DNA of 64,000 nt from Zygotorulaspora mrakii. Its lineage: Eukaryota > Ascomycota > Saccharomycetes > Saccharomycetales > Saccharomycetaceae. Numbering within the stretch: the first letter of the stretch is position 1; every line of letters starts with the position of its first letter. The translations under genes were made by a program, and so were the position numbers. This document shows, piece by piece, positions 8,494 to 18,391 of the stretch. The stretch is taken from positions 310,001 through 374,000 of the forward strand of contig NC_050720.1 of the NCBI RefSeq assembly GCF_013402915.1. Reading direction: 5' to 3'. Under the pieces are notes generated by a model. It had not been told where the DNA came from. It ran no database searches and saw nothing but the letters and a program-made list of their open reading frames with translations.

Positions 8494-9942
8494 ATGGTTA
8501 AAAGAGCTGCAAGCGCGGGTCTTGAAAATGGGAACCATGTCAATGGCAAGAGAGTCTCGAAAGCTCATGCTTCGCATATAATAAACACTCAGGATGACTA
8601 TAAGCATTTGTACATGTCAGTGCAACCCTTGGATATCTTCTGCTGGGGTACTGGATCTATGTGTGAATTGGGATTGGGTCCATTGGCCAAGAACAAAGAA
8701 GTCAAGAGGCCTAGATTAAACCCATACTTGCCCCATGATTCTTCGAAGATAGTTTCGTTTGCCGTTGGTGGGATGCATACCATTGCTGTTGATTCAGAAG
8801 ATAACATATGGTCTTGGGGCTGTAATGATGTTGGAGCTCTTGGCAGGGACACTTCTGGTGCTGTTGAGAAATTGAAAGATATGGATGCAGACGATTCTAA
8901 TGATGACGAGGACGGTGATTTGAATGCGTGCGAATCGACACCTACGAAAATTCCAAGGGAATCACTGCCTCCACTTGCAAAAGGTCATAAGGTCGTCCAA
9001 CTAGCGGCAACTGATAACATGAGCTGTGTGTTGTTCAGTAATGGCGAAACATACGCATGGGGGACATTCCGTTGCAATGAGGGCATCTTAGGGTTTTATC
9101 GAGAAGAAATTAAGATTCAACGTACACCATGGAAAGTTCCTGCCTTCTCCAAGTTTCAGATTGTTCAATTGGCGCCTGGGAAAGATCATATCCTATTTTT
9201 GGATGAAGAGGGATATGTGTTTGCCTGGGGCAATGGACAACAACATCAGTTGGGTAGGAAAATAATGGAACGTTTCCGTTTAAAGACTTTGGATCCAAGA
9301 CCTTTTGGTTTGAAAAATATCAAGTACATTGCTGCTGGTGAAAATCATAATTTTGCCTTGACCAGAGATAATAAATTGGTCAGTTGGGGTTTGAATCAGT
9401 TTGGTCAATGCGGGACATCTGAAGAAATAGAGGATGGTGCTCTGGTCACAAAACCAAAACAAGTCATCCTTCCTGAGGATTGCACTGTAAAAATGGTCTC
9501 TGCTGGTGAACATCATTCTCTAGTTCTATCTCAAAATGGTGATTTGTACAGTTTCGGTAGAATAGATATGTTTGAAATTGGTATTGCAAAGAGTGACCTT
9601 CCAGAGTATAGTTATACGGATGTTCATGATAAAATTCGTGCAGTTCCAATTCCAACAAAATTAAAAAATGTTCCAAAATTTAAAAGTATATCCGCTGGAT
9701 CTCATCACAGTGTTGCTGTGGCACAAAATGGAATTGCTTATTCGTGGGGATTCGGTGAAACTTACGCTGTCGGTTTAGGGCCTTCTGGTGAAGACACCGA
9801 AGTTCCGACAAGAATCAAGAATACTGCTACTCAGGATCACAACATTATTATGGCCGGTTGCGGTGGCCAATTTTCTGTTTCAGGGGGGATTAAATTGTCT
9901 GAACAAGACGCTGAAAAGAGGGCAGATGAAATGGATGATTAA
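8494..9942 (+). CDS. SRM1: Srm1/Prp20, Ran guanine nucleotide exchange factor (RCC1 family)
   Basis: The 482-residue protein matches S. cerevisiae Srm1 in length. It is a seven-bladed RCC1 propeller; blade signatures include FCWGTGSMCELGLGP, VSFAVGGMHTIAVDSEDNIWSWG, AAGENHNFALTRDNKLVSWG and SAGEHHSLVLSQNGDLYSFG. The basic N-terminus (VKRAASAG, NGKRVSKAHA) is the expected chromatin and nuclear-import tail, and an acidic insert (near residues 128-150, DADDSNDDEDGD) lies in the second blade. Known role: nuclear, chromatin-bound exchange factor for Gsp1 (Ran), setting the RanGTP gradient for nuclear transport. It is convergent with HIS7, with 258 bp between the stops. In S. cerevisiae it follows USE1. 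Confidence 0.97.
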   Translation: MVKRAASAGLENGNHVNGKRVSKAHASHIINTQDDYKHLYMSVQPLDIFCWGTGSMCELGLGPLAKNKEVKRPRLNPYLPHDSSKIVSFAVGGMHTIAVDSEDNIWSWGCNDVGALGRDTSGAVEKLKDMDADDSNDDEDGDLNACESTPTKIPRESLPPLAKGHKVVQLAATDNMSCVLFSNGETYAWGTFRCNEGILGFYREEIKIQRTPWKVPAFSKFQIVQLAPGKDHILFLDEEGYVFAWGNGQQHQLGRKIMERFRLKTLDPRPFGLKNIKYIAAGENHNFALTRDNKLVSWGLNQFGQCGTSEEIEDGALVTKPKQVILPEDCTVKMVSAGEHHSLVLSQNGDLYSFGRIDMFEIGIAKSDLPEYSYTDVHDKIRAVPIPTKLKNVPKFKSISAGSHHSVAVAQNGIAYSWGFGETYAVGLGPSGEDTEVPTRIKNTATQDHNIIMAGCGGQFSVSGGIKLSEQDAEKRADEMDD

Positions 9943-10200
9943 ACTTGTGCTCTGTGAAGAGCAAACCATATTTTTTAAATATAGATAAATAATCAAAAGT
10001 TACATGTATTTTAAATGACATTTCACTAAAATGTTCATAGGCTAATAAATGGAAGAGTCCATAGCATAAATCTTGTATTTTTTTGAAGAGAAAAAAACCT
10101 TCATTAACTGACTTTCTATATAAGTAGATAACTCAAACGTTAATTGAGCAACGTCTTTATAAAATTTTGAATATACAAAGCTGGAAAAAGTGCAAAACAT

Positions 10201-11868
10201 CTAATTATTTTGTGTTTGGTCGAGTCTGACTTTGAAACCGTGCTGCAATAAATGTCTTTTCACATCATTAACGGTGTATTCACCTCTATGAAACATACCG
10301 GCACCCAAACAAGCATCTGCACGGGTCATCTCGAATGCTTCTTTGAAATGTCCAGGATTACCGGCACCACTTGACGCGATTACCGGTACTTTAACTGCAT
10401 TTTTTACATGCTCAATAAGCTCAAGATCATATCCCGAGTTAGAACCATCTTTATCAATGCAATTTAATAAAATTTCACCTGCACCTAGAGCCTCCGATGC
10501 TTTTGTGAGTTCCCAAACACCTAAGTCTCTAGACTCTCTCCCGCCTTTGATAGTACACTGGTACCAACACCATGTCCTCCCCTCATTATCAGGAAATCTT
10601 GATTGGAATGTCTTGTTTTTTGTTTCGTTTGGGCTATTAACGTATACTTTCTTTGGATCTACTGATACCACGACTGCTTGCGCACCGTAGGCCTTCGATA
10701 TAGTCTCAATGGGCGAAGTTCCATCTCCGGTGCAACCGTTAGAGTAATAATTTTCAGCAGCATACACGGCATCAGTACCTATAGAAACTTTGTCAGCCCC
10801 AGATCTGAAGTAAAGATTTGCAACTTCGTGAGCAGGTATCTTCGTCCCGTCTAAATCCACAATATCTTTAATACCACCGCCGACTGTAAGAGGAACAAAA
10901 ATAGTTTGTGCAGCTCTTTTCAAAACTTCGAGCATAGGCGTATCTTTAAGTGGGCAATCCCTGAAAGATGTTATGTTCAAGAAAGTCACTTCATCTGCAC
11001 CCTGCTCATAGTATTTTTGAGCCATTTCTACCGGTTTACCCAAGTTTCTCACATCATTGCCACTTGTCTTCTCGCGAACATCGTACTGATCACCTTTCGT
11101 AACGACTAAGTCACCCTGATCGTTGGTACGGACATCAAGACAAGCGATGATTCTTCTCGTCAAACCATTATTTGAATAATCATTTTCTGCTAAGGACTTC
11201 TCCTCATCCGTATAATGAGTTACGGGATGCCTTTGTTTCAAGAAATTGTCAAGCACATCTAGACCCGCTTTACTCGATTTTTCGGGATGAAACTGTGTTG
11301 CGAAGACATTGCCTCTACAAACAGCAGCAACGAATTCTTCATCACCGTACCGCGCTTTAGCGATTTTCCAGCCCCCTTCATGTAATTTCTTTTCAGTCTC
11401 TGGCGTCAATATAGCCGCATATGAATGAACAAAATAAAACCTTTTGAATGGGTCAATTCCAAATAATGACTGTTCACCGTCGATGGTACATGTGTTCCAG
11501 CCAATTTCAGGGACCGATTTAGTGGATTCATCAAACCTGGAGAGTTTCATATCAACTATCTCCAAACCTTTACTCGTCGGACTCTCAGAGGAAGCTGAAA
11601 ATAATGCCTGCAAACCAACACAGATACCCATAATTGGTTTTCCTCCTTTAACATAGTCCATGATCGGCTTCTCAAATCCACGAGAGTATAGATTATCGAC
11701 AAAGTGCCCAAAATTACCCACCCCTGGAAGAATCAACAAAGATGCGTTAGCTAGATCAGGATCGTCTGCACTTTTCACTAAGTGAACATCATATCCAAGA
11801 TACTCAATGGCATTTGTTAGGGACTGAAGGTTCCCACTTTCAACGTCAATGATGTGAACTACAGTCAT
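10201..11868 (-). CDS. HIS7: His7, imidazole glycerol phosphate synthase (glutaminase-cyclase fusion)
   Basis: The 555-residue bifunctional enzyme has a HisH-type glutamine amidotransferase (about residues 1-210) with nucleophile Cys83 in [10 protein letters not shown] and the catalytic His194/Glu196 pair in TQFHPEKS. A HisF (beta-alpha)8 barrel follows (from about 235), with the catalytic-position Asp244 in IIACLDVR. It catalyses steps 5 and 6 of histidine synthesis, forming imidazole glycerol phosphate and AICAR, which links the pathway to purine synthesis. S. cerevisiae His7 is 552 residues and its gene neighbours ARO4, as here. A perfect Gcn4 heptamer lies 115 bp upstream of the ATG, so general amino-acid control is likely (Bas1 can bind the same core). 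Confidence 0.98.
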   Translation of the reverse strand: MTVVHIIDVESGNLQSLTNAIEYLGYDVHLVKSADDPDLANASLLILPGVGNFGHFVDNLYSRGFEKPIMDYVKGGKPIMGICVGLQALFSASSESPTSKGLEIVDMKLSRFDESTKSVPEIGWNTCTIDGEQSLFGIDPFKRFYFVHSYAAILTPETEKKLHEGGWKIAKARYGDEEFVAAVCRGNVFATQFHPEKSSKAGLDVLDNFLKQRHPVTHYTDEEKSLAENDYSNNGLTRRIIACLDVRTNDQGDLVVTKGDQYDVREKTSGNDVRNLGKPVEMAQKYYEQGADEVTFLNITSFRDCPLKDTPMLEVLKRAAQTIFVPLTVGGGIKDIVDLDGTKIPAHEVANLYFRSGADKVSIGTDAVYAAENYYSNGCTGDGTSPIETISKAYGAQAVVVSVDPKKVYVNSPNETKNKTFQSRFPDNEGRTWCWYQCTIKGGRESRDLGVWELTKASEALGAGEILLNCIDKDGSNSGYDLELIEHVKNAVKVPVIASSGAGNPGHFKEAFEMTRADACLGAGMFHRGEYTVNDVKRHLLQHGFKVRLDQTQNN

Positions 11869-12282
11869 CTTAATCTATCTTCAACTTAGTTTACTAGCCT
11901 GCGATATCCACATGCGTTCGAGATTAAGTTTAGCATGCTTCAAGTTATATCTCGAATGAACTTTGTATATACTCACAATATCTGAGTCACCCATATCTCT
12001 GAAGTATAAATGCGGTGAATGGGTGTTTTGAAAAAATTTCAATATAACAGCGGTTATGAACCTCAAGCAGAACGATGAGACCAGCTATCGATCCTTCAAC
12101 GTAAGAGATAGGCATTATACTTTTTGTAGTTTCTCTTTATGTAAATGATTTATATATCTTGCAACCACTTGTTTCTTTGGTTGCAGTTATAAAAATTGGG
12201 CGAAAAGATAGTTGAACGAAACTGATATTACTTTTACTCACGGCATTCAACGAGGCATGTGAGTGTCATTAAAATAGTCATT
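11869..12282. other. HIS7 promoter and ARO4 3' flank
   Basis: This 414-bp region lies between the HIS7 start and the ARO4 stop (both on the minus strand). It holds the Gcn4 site listed separately; no other gene or structured element was seen. Confidence 0.5.
11983..11989 (-). promoter_or_regulatory. Gcn4 (AP-1-like) site of HIS7
   Basis: TGAGTCA is a perfect Gcn4 core (TGACTCA on the other strand), centred about 118 bp upstream of the HIS7 ATG at 11868. HIS7 is a known Gcn4 and Bas1/Bas2 target in S. cerevisiae. Confidence 0.75.
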
Positions 12283-13422
<1,140 letters not shown>

Positions 13423-13616
13423 TTACTTGTGTCAAGCTGATTTATGCTGCTACCTGTGATTTAATATAATGATTAATTATTCAAGTCCACTACTATTCCT
13501 GTAATTAAAAAAAGCGGAAAAAACAGTATACGTGCAAGGTTGTTACCGAATTATATAAATCTCCCGGCGCAACATGCACTTGATCATCACAACAAAACAA
13601 GAACAGAAACCAGAGC

Positions 13617-13623
13617 TGACTCA
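13617..13623 (-). promoter_or_regulatory. Gcn4 site of ARO4
   Basis: TGACTCA is a perfect palindromic Gcn4 core 234-240 bp upstream of the ARO4 ATG. ARO4 is a Gcn4 target in S. cerevisiae. Confidence 0.7.
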
Positions 13624-14177
13624 CAGATACAGCTTCAGGAGCTCGTGGACTGACTTTCAGACGAACAAGGCACATTTCCATTTCAAATATGAAAAATTTT
13701 CATGTTTCTTCCTTCGTTAATACTGATTTACTTTTTTTTTTTCAATGCCTTCGAGAAACATTACTTCCATCAATATGCAGAGCCCATGGCGTGTGGGGCG
13801 GAGGAAATTTTCTATGAATTCAACGTCAGCCAACGAACGCCAGGAGCCCTTTGAGGGGTCATCTATAGCTTAGTGTCTGTATGCGACCTGGACCAGGAGT
13901 CAGGGGATAAGAGCTTGACCATAAAGACGACTCAAACCAGCATCACTCGAGGTATAATTCTGGTAGAGCTTTCGCTGCGAATAAGTAGATCTTTGCAGGG
14001 TGCAGGGCACACATTTAAGACGTTACGTACCCTTGCAAGACAATCTCTATGCAGGCATTCATGTTGCTGTCATGCAAGTATTTTTGATAGATCATGGAGC
14101 TGTAGTTAGTGTCTTGCTTCCTCCTCACTTGACTTGTTGTTGTGTAGCTTGCGCTTCTGAAAAGAGAAGATGATATG

Positions 14178-14191
14178 TTGCCATAGCAACG
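14178..14191. promoter_or_regulatory. X-box (Rfx1/Crt1-type) palindrome
   Basis: GTTGCCATAGCAAC is an inverted repeat (GTTGC/GCAAC) that differs at one position from the ideal Rfx1 site GTTGCCATGGCAAC. In S. cerevisiae Rfx1 represses DNA-damage-inducible genes such as RNR2-4 and HUG1. Here it lies about 700 bp from MOD5 and 795 bp from ARO4, with no obvious target gene. Function is unproven. Confidence 0.5.
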
Positions 14192-14889
14192 CTTCCATGA
14201 TAAATAAAGAACAAAAAACATGGACGGCGAATGGCCAAGGGAAGCTTCGACACTGCAATGAGAGCTCGGAGCTGACTGTGCTAAGTAGCATGTACTTTAG
14301 GTCGAGTGTGCAAATATGGAATTTCACGCCTTACTCTGTATCTTTGATTCAGGAGGCTGCTCAAGCAAGGGTTTTGGGGAGACAGGAGCTGGTTGAGGTC
14401 ATATAGATGTGCCTACGAAGGATTCAACCTTTTTCACGAGACTTAGATATTACGTCGTGAAATAAGCTTTAATGGCAGATTAGTAATTGCCTGGTGTCGA
14501 AGAGCGTGTAATGGCTTTGCGAGCGATAAGTGCTGGCATAACTTATCATTTGCTAGACTATCTGTGCCTACGTTAAGCTGTTGCATGAGAAGAACGAACA
14601 AATGATATTTTGAGCAGCTGTCTGATCGCCTCACTGGTTACTATTAAATAGTTTTGCGCGATTGACGCAACAAGAAAACAGTTTCCAAAATAGTTTTCAA
14701 ACTAGAAAAAGTGTGTATAAATCTACCCAGAGAAACAAAACTGGAAATGTCCTGAGCCAGCTATCCCAATTGTGTCACATTTTATTCTCGCCCTGCTATC
14801 CGATGACCAGTTTTCTATTTTCGAAGCTTGAAAAATCAAAAAAAAACTGGAATTATAGAGAAGGCTTAATCAAAATAAATTCCTGGACA

Positions 14890-16173
14890 ATGCTCAGAAA
14901 GCTGTTAAACAGACTATTCATGACATCCGGGAATAAAGTTATTGTGATTGCAGGGACAACTGGTGTTGGTAAATCACAGTTGTCTATTGAGTTAGCGAGC
15001 CGTTTCAATGGCGAAGTGATAAATTCTGACTCGATGCAGGTTTACAAGAAAATACCGATTATTACCAATAAGCATCCCTTGGAGGAGAGAAACCGAATTT
15101 CCCATCATGTTATGAATCATGTAGACTGGACTGAAGAATACTACTTGCACAGGTTTGAGAAGGAGTGTTTTGCAGCAATAGATGACATTCATAGCAGAGG
15201 GAAAACACCAATTATTGTGGGCGGTACGCATTATTACCTGCAAGTATTGCTTAACAAACACATGACTTCGGAGAAGCGGGCGCTAACAGATGAGCAAAAG
15301 AATATACTCTTTTCGAATAACCCAGAGATGGTTTATAAGACATTGAAGGATCATGATCCCGTTATCGCCAGCAAATTTCATCCAAACGATACAAGACGAG
15401 TTCAAAGGATGCTGGAGATATATTACGAAACAGGTAAAAGGCCGAGTGAACTATACTCTAAACAATCTACCCAGCTAAGATATGACACTTTATTTCTGTG
15501 GCTCCATAGTGACTACCAGCCGTTAGAATCGCGACTTGATGAAAGAGTGGACAACATGTTGGGAAGTGGAGGACTAGAAGAGATTGAAGAGCTTTACAGA
15601 TTCTATAAGGATAATAAATACAGTCTTACGCAATGTGAAAACGGTGTTTGGCAAGTGATCGGGTTTAAGGAGTTTTTGCCCTGGCTAGAGAAGGAACAAA
15701 ATATAACGTTGGAACAATGTACCGAGCGGATGAAGATAAGAACTAGACAATATGCTAAAAAGCAGGTTAAATGGATAAAGAAGATGCTGGTACCAGATGT
15801 TAAGGGTAATATATATATGTTAGACGCTTCTGATTTGACTCAATGGAACCTTCTCGTAGCAGACAGAGCCAAAAAAATCACCGAAGAGTTCATCCATGAT
15901 CGTGAAATGACATATGATTTTGCACCAGAGAGACTGAAAACGCTGTTAGTCAGTCGAGATATTCCTGTTCGCAAACCCGATGACTGGAAGCAGTTCTCGT
16001 GCTCTATTTGCCTGGATCAGAAAGGCAAAAACCTAATCATTATCGGAGAAAAAAATTGGAACATACATTTGAGAAGTAAACGGCACAAGTCTAATTTGAC
16101 AAAAGGGTTGCGAAAGCTCCAGTTTGAAAAGTGGAAAGCTGATCAAAGGGAGAAACATGTAATATGTGATTAA
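14890..16173 (+). CDS. MOD5: Mod5, tRNA dimethylallyltransferase (i6A37), dual start
   Basis: The 427-residue enzyme (S. cerevisiae 428) adds a dimethylallyl group to A37 of tRNAs reading UNN codons. The P-loop GTTGVGKSQ is at residues 20-28, with INSDSMQVYK and the conserved IVGGTHYYLQ following. The C-terminus has a C2H2 zinc finger (CSICLDQ...HLRSKRHKS). Two in-frame ATGs, 14890 and 14920, give MLRKLLNRLF before the second methionine. This copies the S. cerevisiae arrangement in which the long form enters mitochondria and the short form stays in the cytosol/nucleus. The frame is open upstream to 14662, with a further ATG at 14803 (29 codons more); I follow the homologous start. The stop is 14 bp from the convergent RIM20 stop, the S. 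cerevisiae neighbour. Confidence 0.96.
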   Translation: MLRKLLNRLFMTSGNKVIVIAGTTGVGKSQLSIELASRFNGEVINSDSMQVYKKIPIITNKHPLEERNRISHHVMNHVDWTEEYYLHRFEKECFAAIDDIHSRGKTPIIVGGTHYYLQVLLNKHMTSEKRALTDEQKNILFSNNPEMVYKTLKDHDPVIASKFHPNDTRRVQRMLEIYYETGKRPSELYSKQSTQLRYDTLFLWLHSDYQPLESRLDERVDNMLGSGGLEEIEELYRFYKDNKYSLTQCENGVWQVIGFKEFLPWLEKEQNITLEQCTERMKIRTRQYAKKQVKWIKKMLVPDVKGNIYMLDASDLTQWNLLVADRAKKITEEFIHDREMTYDFAPERLKTLLVSRDIPVRKPDDWKQFSCSICLDQKGKNLIIIGEKNWNIHLRSKRHKSNLTKGLRKLQFEKWKADQREKHVICD

Positions 16174-16187
16174 TATCCACAGGAAAC

Positions 16188-18155
16188 TTATACAGGCTTT
16201 TGATTTGAAACAATCAACTTCTCTTCGAGCTTTCGCTTTTGGTCTCTTCTAGTATTTTCAAATTCCTGAACTTCAATTAATAATGATTTTGTTGATTTTA
16301 AAAGGTTTTCATAGAACTGGCTACCACTTTCAATACTGCTCTTTACATCTTGTAAAAGGTTCCGAGAATACTTCAAATCTTCTATATATAGATTGTATGG
16401 TTCCAGCCGCTGTGTGGTCGTTTCGGCAGTCTGTTTTGTTAGCTTGGCTGATATTATGTCATTTTGAATTTTTTGGTGTGCAACATGTTTAATGTCCTGG
16501 TCGAAAAACTTGATGTGCGATCTGAAAAGCGGTTCAAAATTAGCTTCCCCAGTTTTCTTATATTCAGAAACAATTTTGGGGAGTATTCTATGTTCAGCAG
16601 ATCTCGCCTCAACGTCCTGGATGTATTGTTCCCTGGCTCTCATTATCGAGAATGCTTCTTTAATAACTGGATTATTACTCTCGGGCAGCTTTATTGGTGC
16701 TGTGATAAGTTTCCTATCGATCGTTTCGAATAAGGAAGCAGTTTCATTGTCTACAGTTTTCCCTTGCTCAAGATACTCATTTAGTTTTGTCAACTTTTCA
16801 TAGAAAGGTTTATTGGCCAGTGAGGACTCCTCTAAAACCCAATTTAATGTGCCAAATCTTTTCCGCAATTCCTCGTCAGTTTGATATTCTTCCCTCAGTA
16901 TGCTTTGAACTTGATTAAGTAAATCATTTACTTGACCGTTCTTCTTTTTTTGATCTTTAATTACGTGTGTGATATGTTCCATTTCCTGTTCACTTGCAGG
17001 TTTGGTTTCTTGCGAGATTTCGAACTTTGGGATATTCTTATTGAGTAGTTTGTTCAGCGCTTGTAAAGGTTGACAAATATGCTGCTTGACGTATTCCTCC
17101 TGTCTTTCATTGAACCCAGTGCATGATTCCATTAAGCTTATTGGCAATAAATCTTTGAATAAAGAATCTTCTGGTCGAACCGTCGTTCGCAAGAAATCAG
17201 ATATAGGTATCGACTTTACCATTGGTGCCGGTTTCACCTCTTCTAAGCTTGACGGTACAGGCTGTAAATATATGAAATCGTTTTCTCTTTGCGCATTCTT
17301 GAGCGCGGCAGTTACTTTCTTCATGAATTCTGGTTTCGAGGGCATTTCACTCTTGCTCAGACGCTCGATGGCGGCTGACAATGACTTTACCATTGCACCG
17401 TATTCACTTTTTTCGCCCAATGATATCCCCCTCCTGTAATCGACTACTGCTTCGAAATAATGTTTTTTCGATTCCAAATGTGAAATCCAATGACTTCTTA
17501 TAAGCTCACTCTTCCGGGAATATATTATCGCCTGACTGTAGTAGACTACGACTTGCTGTGCCAATCGGGCTAAGATTGAATCTTTATGCGAGTCCTTTAG
17601 AGCTTTGAACCAAAAACACTCTTGCGCTTGACCTAGCATGATGCTTACTAAGGCCAAGCCGGTACTTTTGTCGAAAACTGGTTCCTTGGAGTCGTTAAGA
17701 TGATCAAGTATATACTCAAAACACCCAGCACTGTACTGAAAAAATAGGCAAAGTTTTTTCAGTGAACTCACAGAACCATCATTAGCATCCAGGGCCAATA
17801 TAGAATACATAGACCCGATATTATAAAGTACATTAAGACTCTCGAAAATCAACGAGTACTGAGAACAAGCATATGACTTCGGTGACAAAGTCTGAAACCA
17901 AGTGAACTCTATTTGATAGTCTGGGAACTTAATTTGCAAACATAATAAGTAAAACCAATACTGCTTTAGATTTTCTAATCTGGAATTTGAAACCTCTAGA
18001 TCGCACATTTTCTCTCTCACTAGGGATATTTCGTCCAAGTCTGACGTAAAGAAAGATGATGTCTGGTAGGACATTGAGTCTATAACTTTAGATAATTCAT
18101 TTCTAAGGTCGATATTTAAACTTCGCTTGAATGGTATGCATAGTAACTCGGTCAT
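16188..18155 (-). CDS. RIM20: Rim20, BRO1-domain scaffold of the Rim101 alkaline-pH pathway
   Basis: The 655-residue protein (S. cerevisiae Rim20 661; PalA/Alix family) begins with the typical BRO1 opening (MTELLCIPFKRSLNIDLR). The BRO1 domain spans about residues 1-370, including FEALNVLYNIGSMYS-like helices (seen as FESLNVLYNIGSMYSILA) and a V-shaped coiled-coil second half (about 370-640). Known role: binds Snf7 of ESCRT-III and the Rim101 transcription factor on endosomes so that Rim13 can cleave Rim101 at high pH. A YGR122W/PalC-like gene of the same pathway lies 43 kb away in this window. It is convergent with MOD5, as in S. cerevisiae. Confidence 0.94.
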   Translation of the reverse strand: MTELLCIPFKRSLNIDLRNELSKVIDSMSYQTSSFFTSDLDEISLVREKMCDLEVSNSRLENLKQYWFYLLCLQIKFPDYQIEFTWFQTLSPKSYACSQYSLIFESLNVLYNIGSMYSILALDANDGSVSSLKKLCLFFQYSAGCFEYILDHLNDSKEPVFDKSTGLALVSIMLGQAQECFWFKALKDSHKDSILARLAQQVVVYYSQAIIYSRKSELIRSHWISHLESKKHYFEAVVDYRRGISLGEKSEYGAMVKSLSAAIERLSKSEMPSKPEFMKKVTAALKNAQRENDFIYLQPVPSSLEEVKPAPMVKSIPISDFLRTTVRPEDSLFKDLLPISLMESCTGFNERQEEYVKQHICQPLQALNKLLNKNIPKFEISQETKPASEQEMEHITHVIKDQKKKNGQVNDLLNQVQSILREEYQTDEELRKRFGTLNWVLEESSLANKPFYEKLTKLNEYLEQGKTVDNETASLFETIDRKLITAPIKLPESNNPVIKEAFSIMRAREQYIQDVEARSAEHRILPKIVSEYKKTGEANFEPLFRSHIKFFDQDIKHVAHQKIQNDIISAKLTKQTAETTTQRLEPYNLYIEDLKYSRNLLQDVKSSIESGSQFYENLLKSTKSLLIEVQEFENTRRDQKRKLEEKLIVSNQKPV

Positions 18156-18391
18156 CTTGTCTCTTGAACTTTGTACGCCGTATTACTTTTAAAGGGTTCA
18201 TATTCGAAGTATAGAGTATTTTGATGTTGTTGAGACGCGCGGAACTATGCAAATACAAATGCTCCAGCCTATACTAATAATGAAATTTCTATGAAACAGA
18301 ATTTACATGAAAGTCTATTGTTCTATTTAAATTTTTTTACAATCGAACTTTTAAGTATTTAACAGAATGCTCAATATATCTCAAAAGCTTT

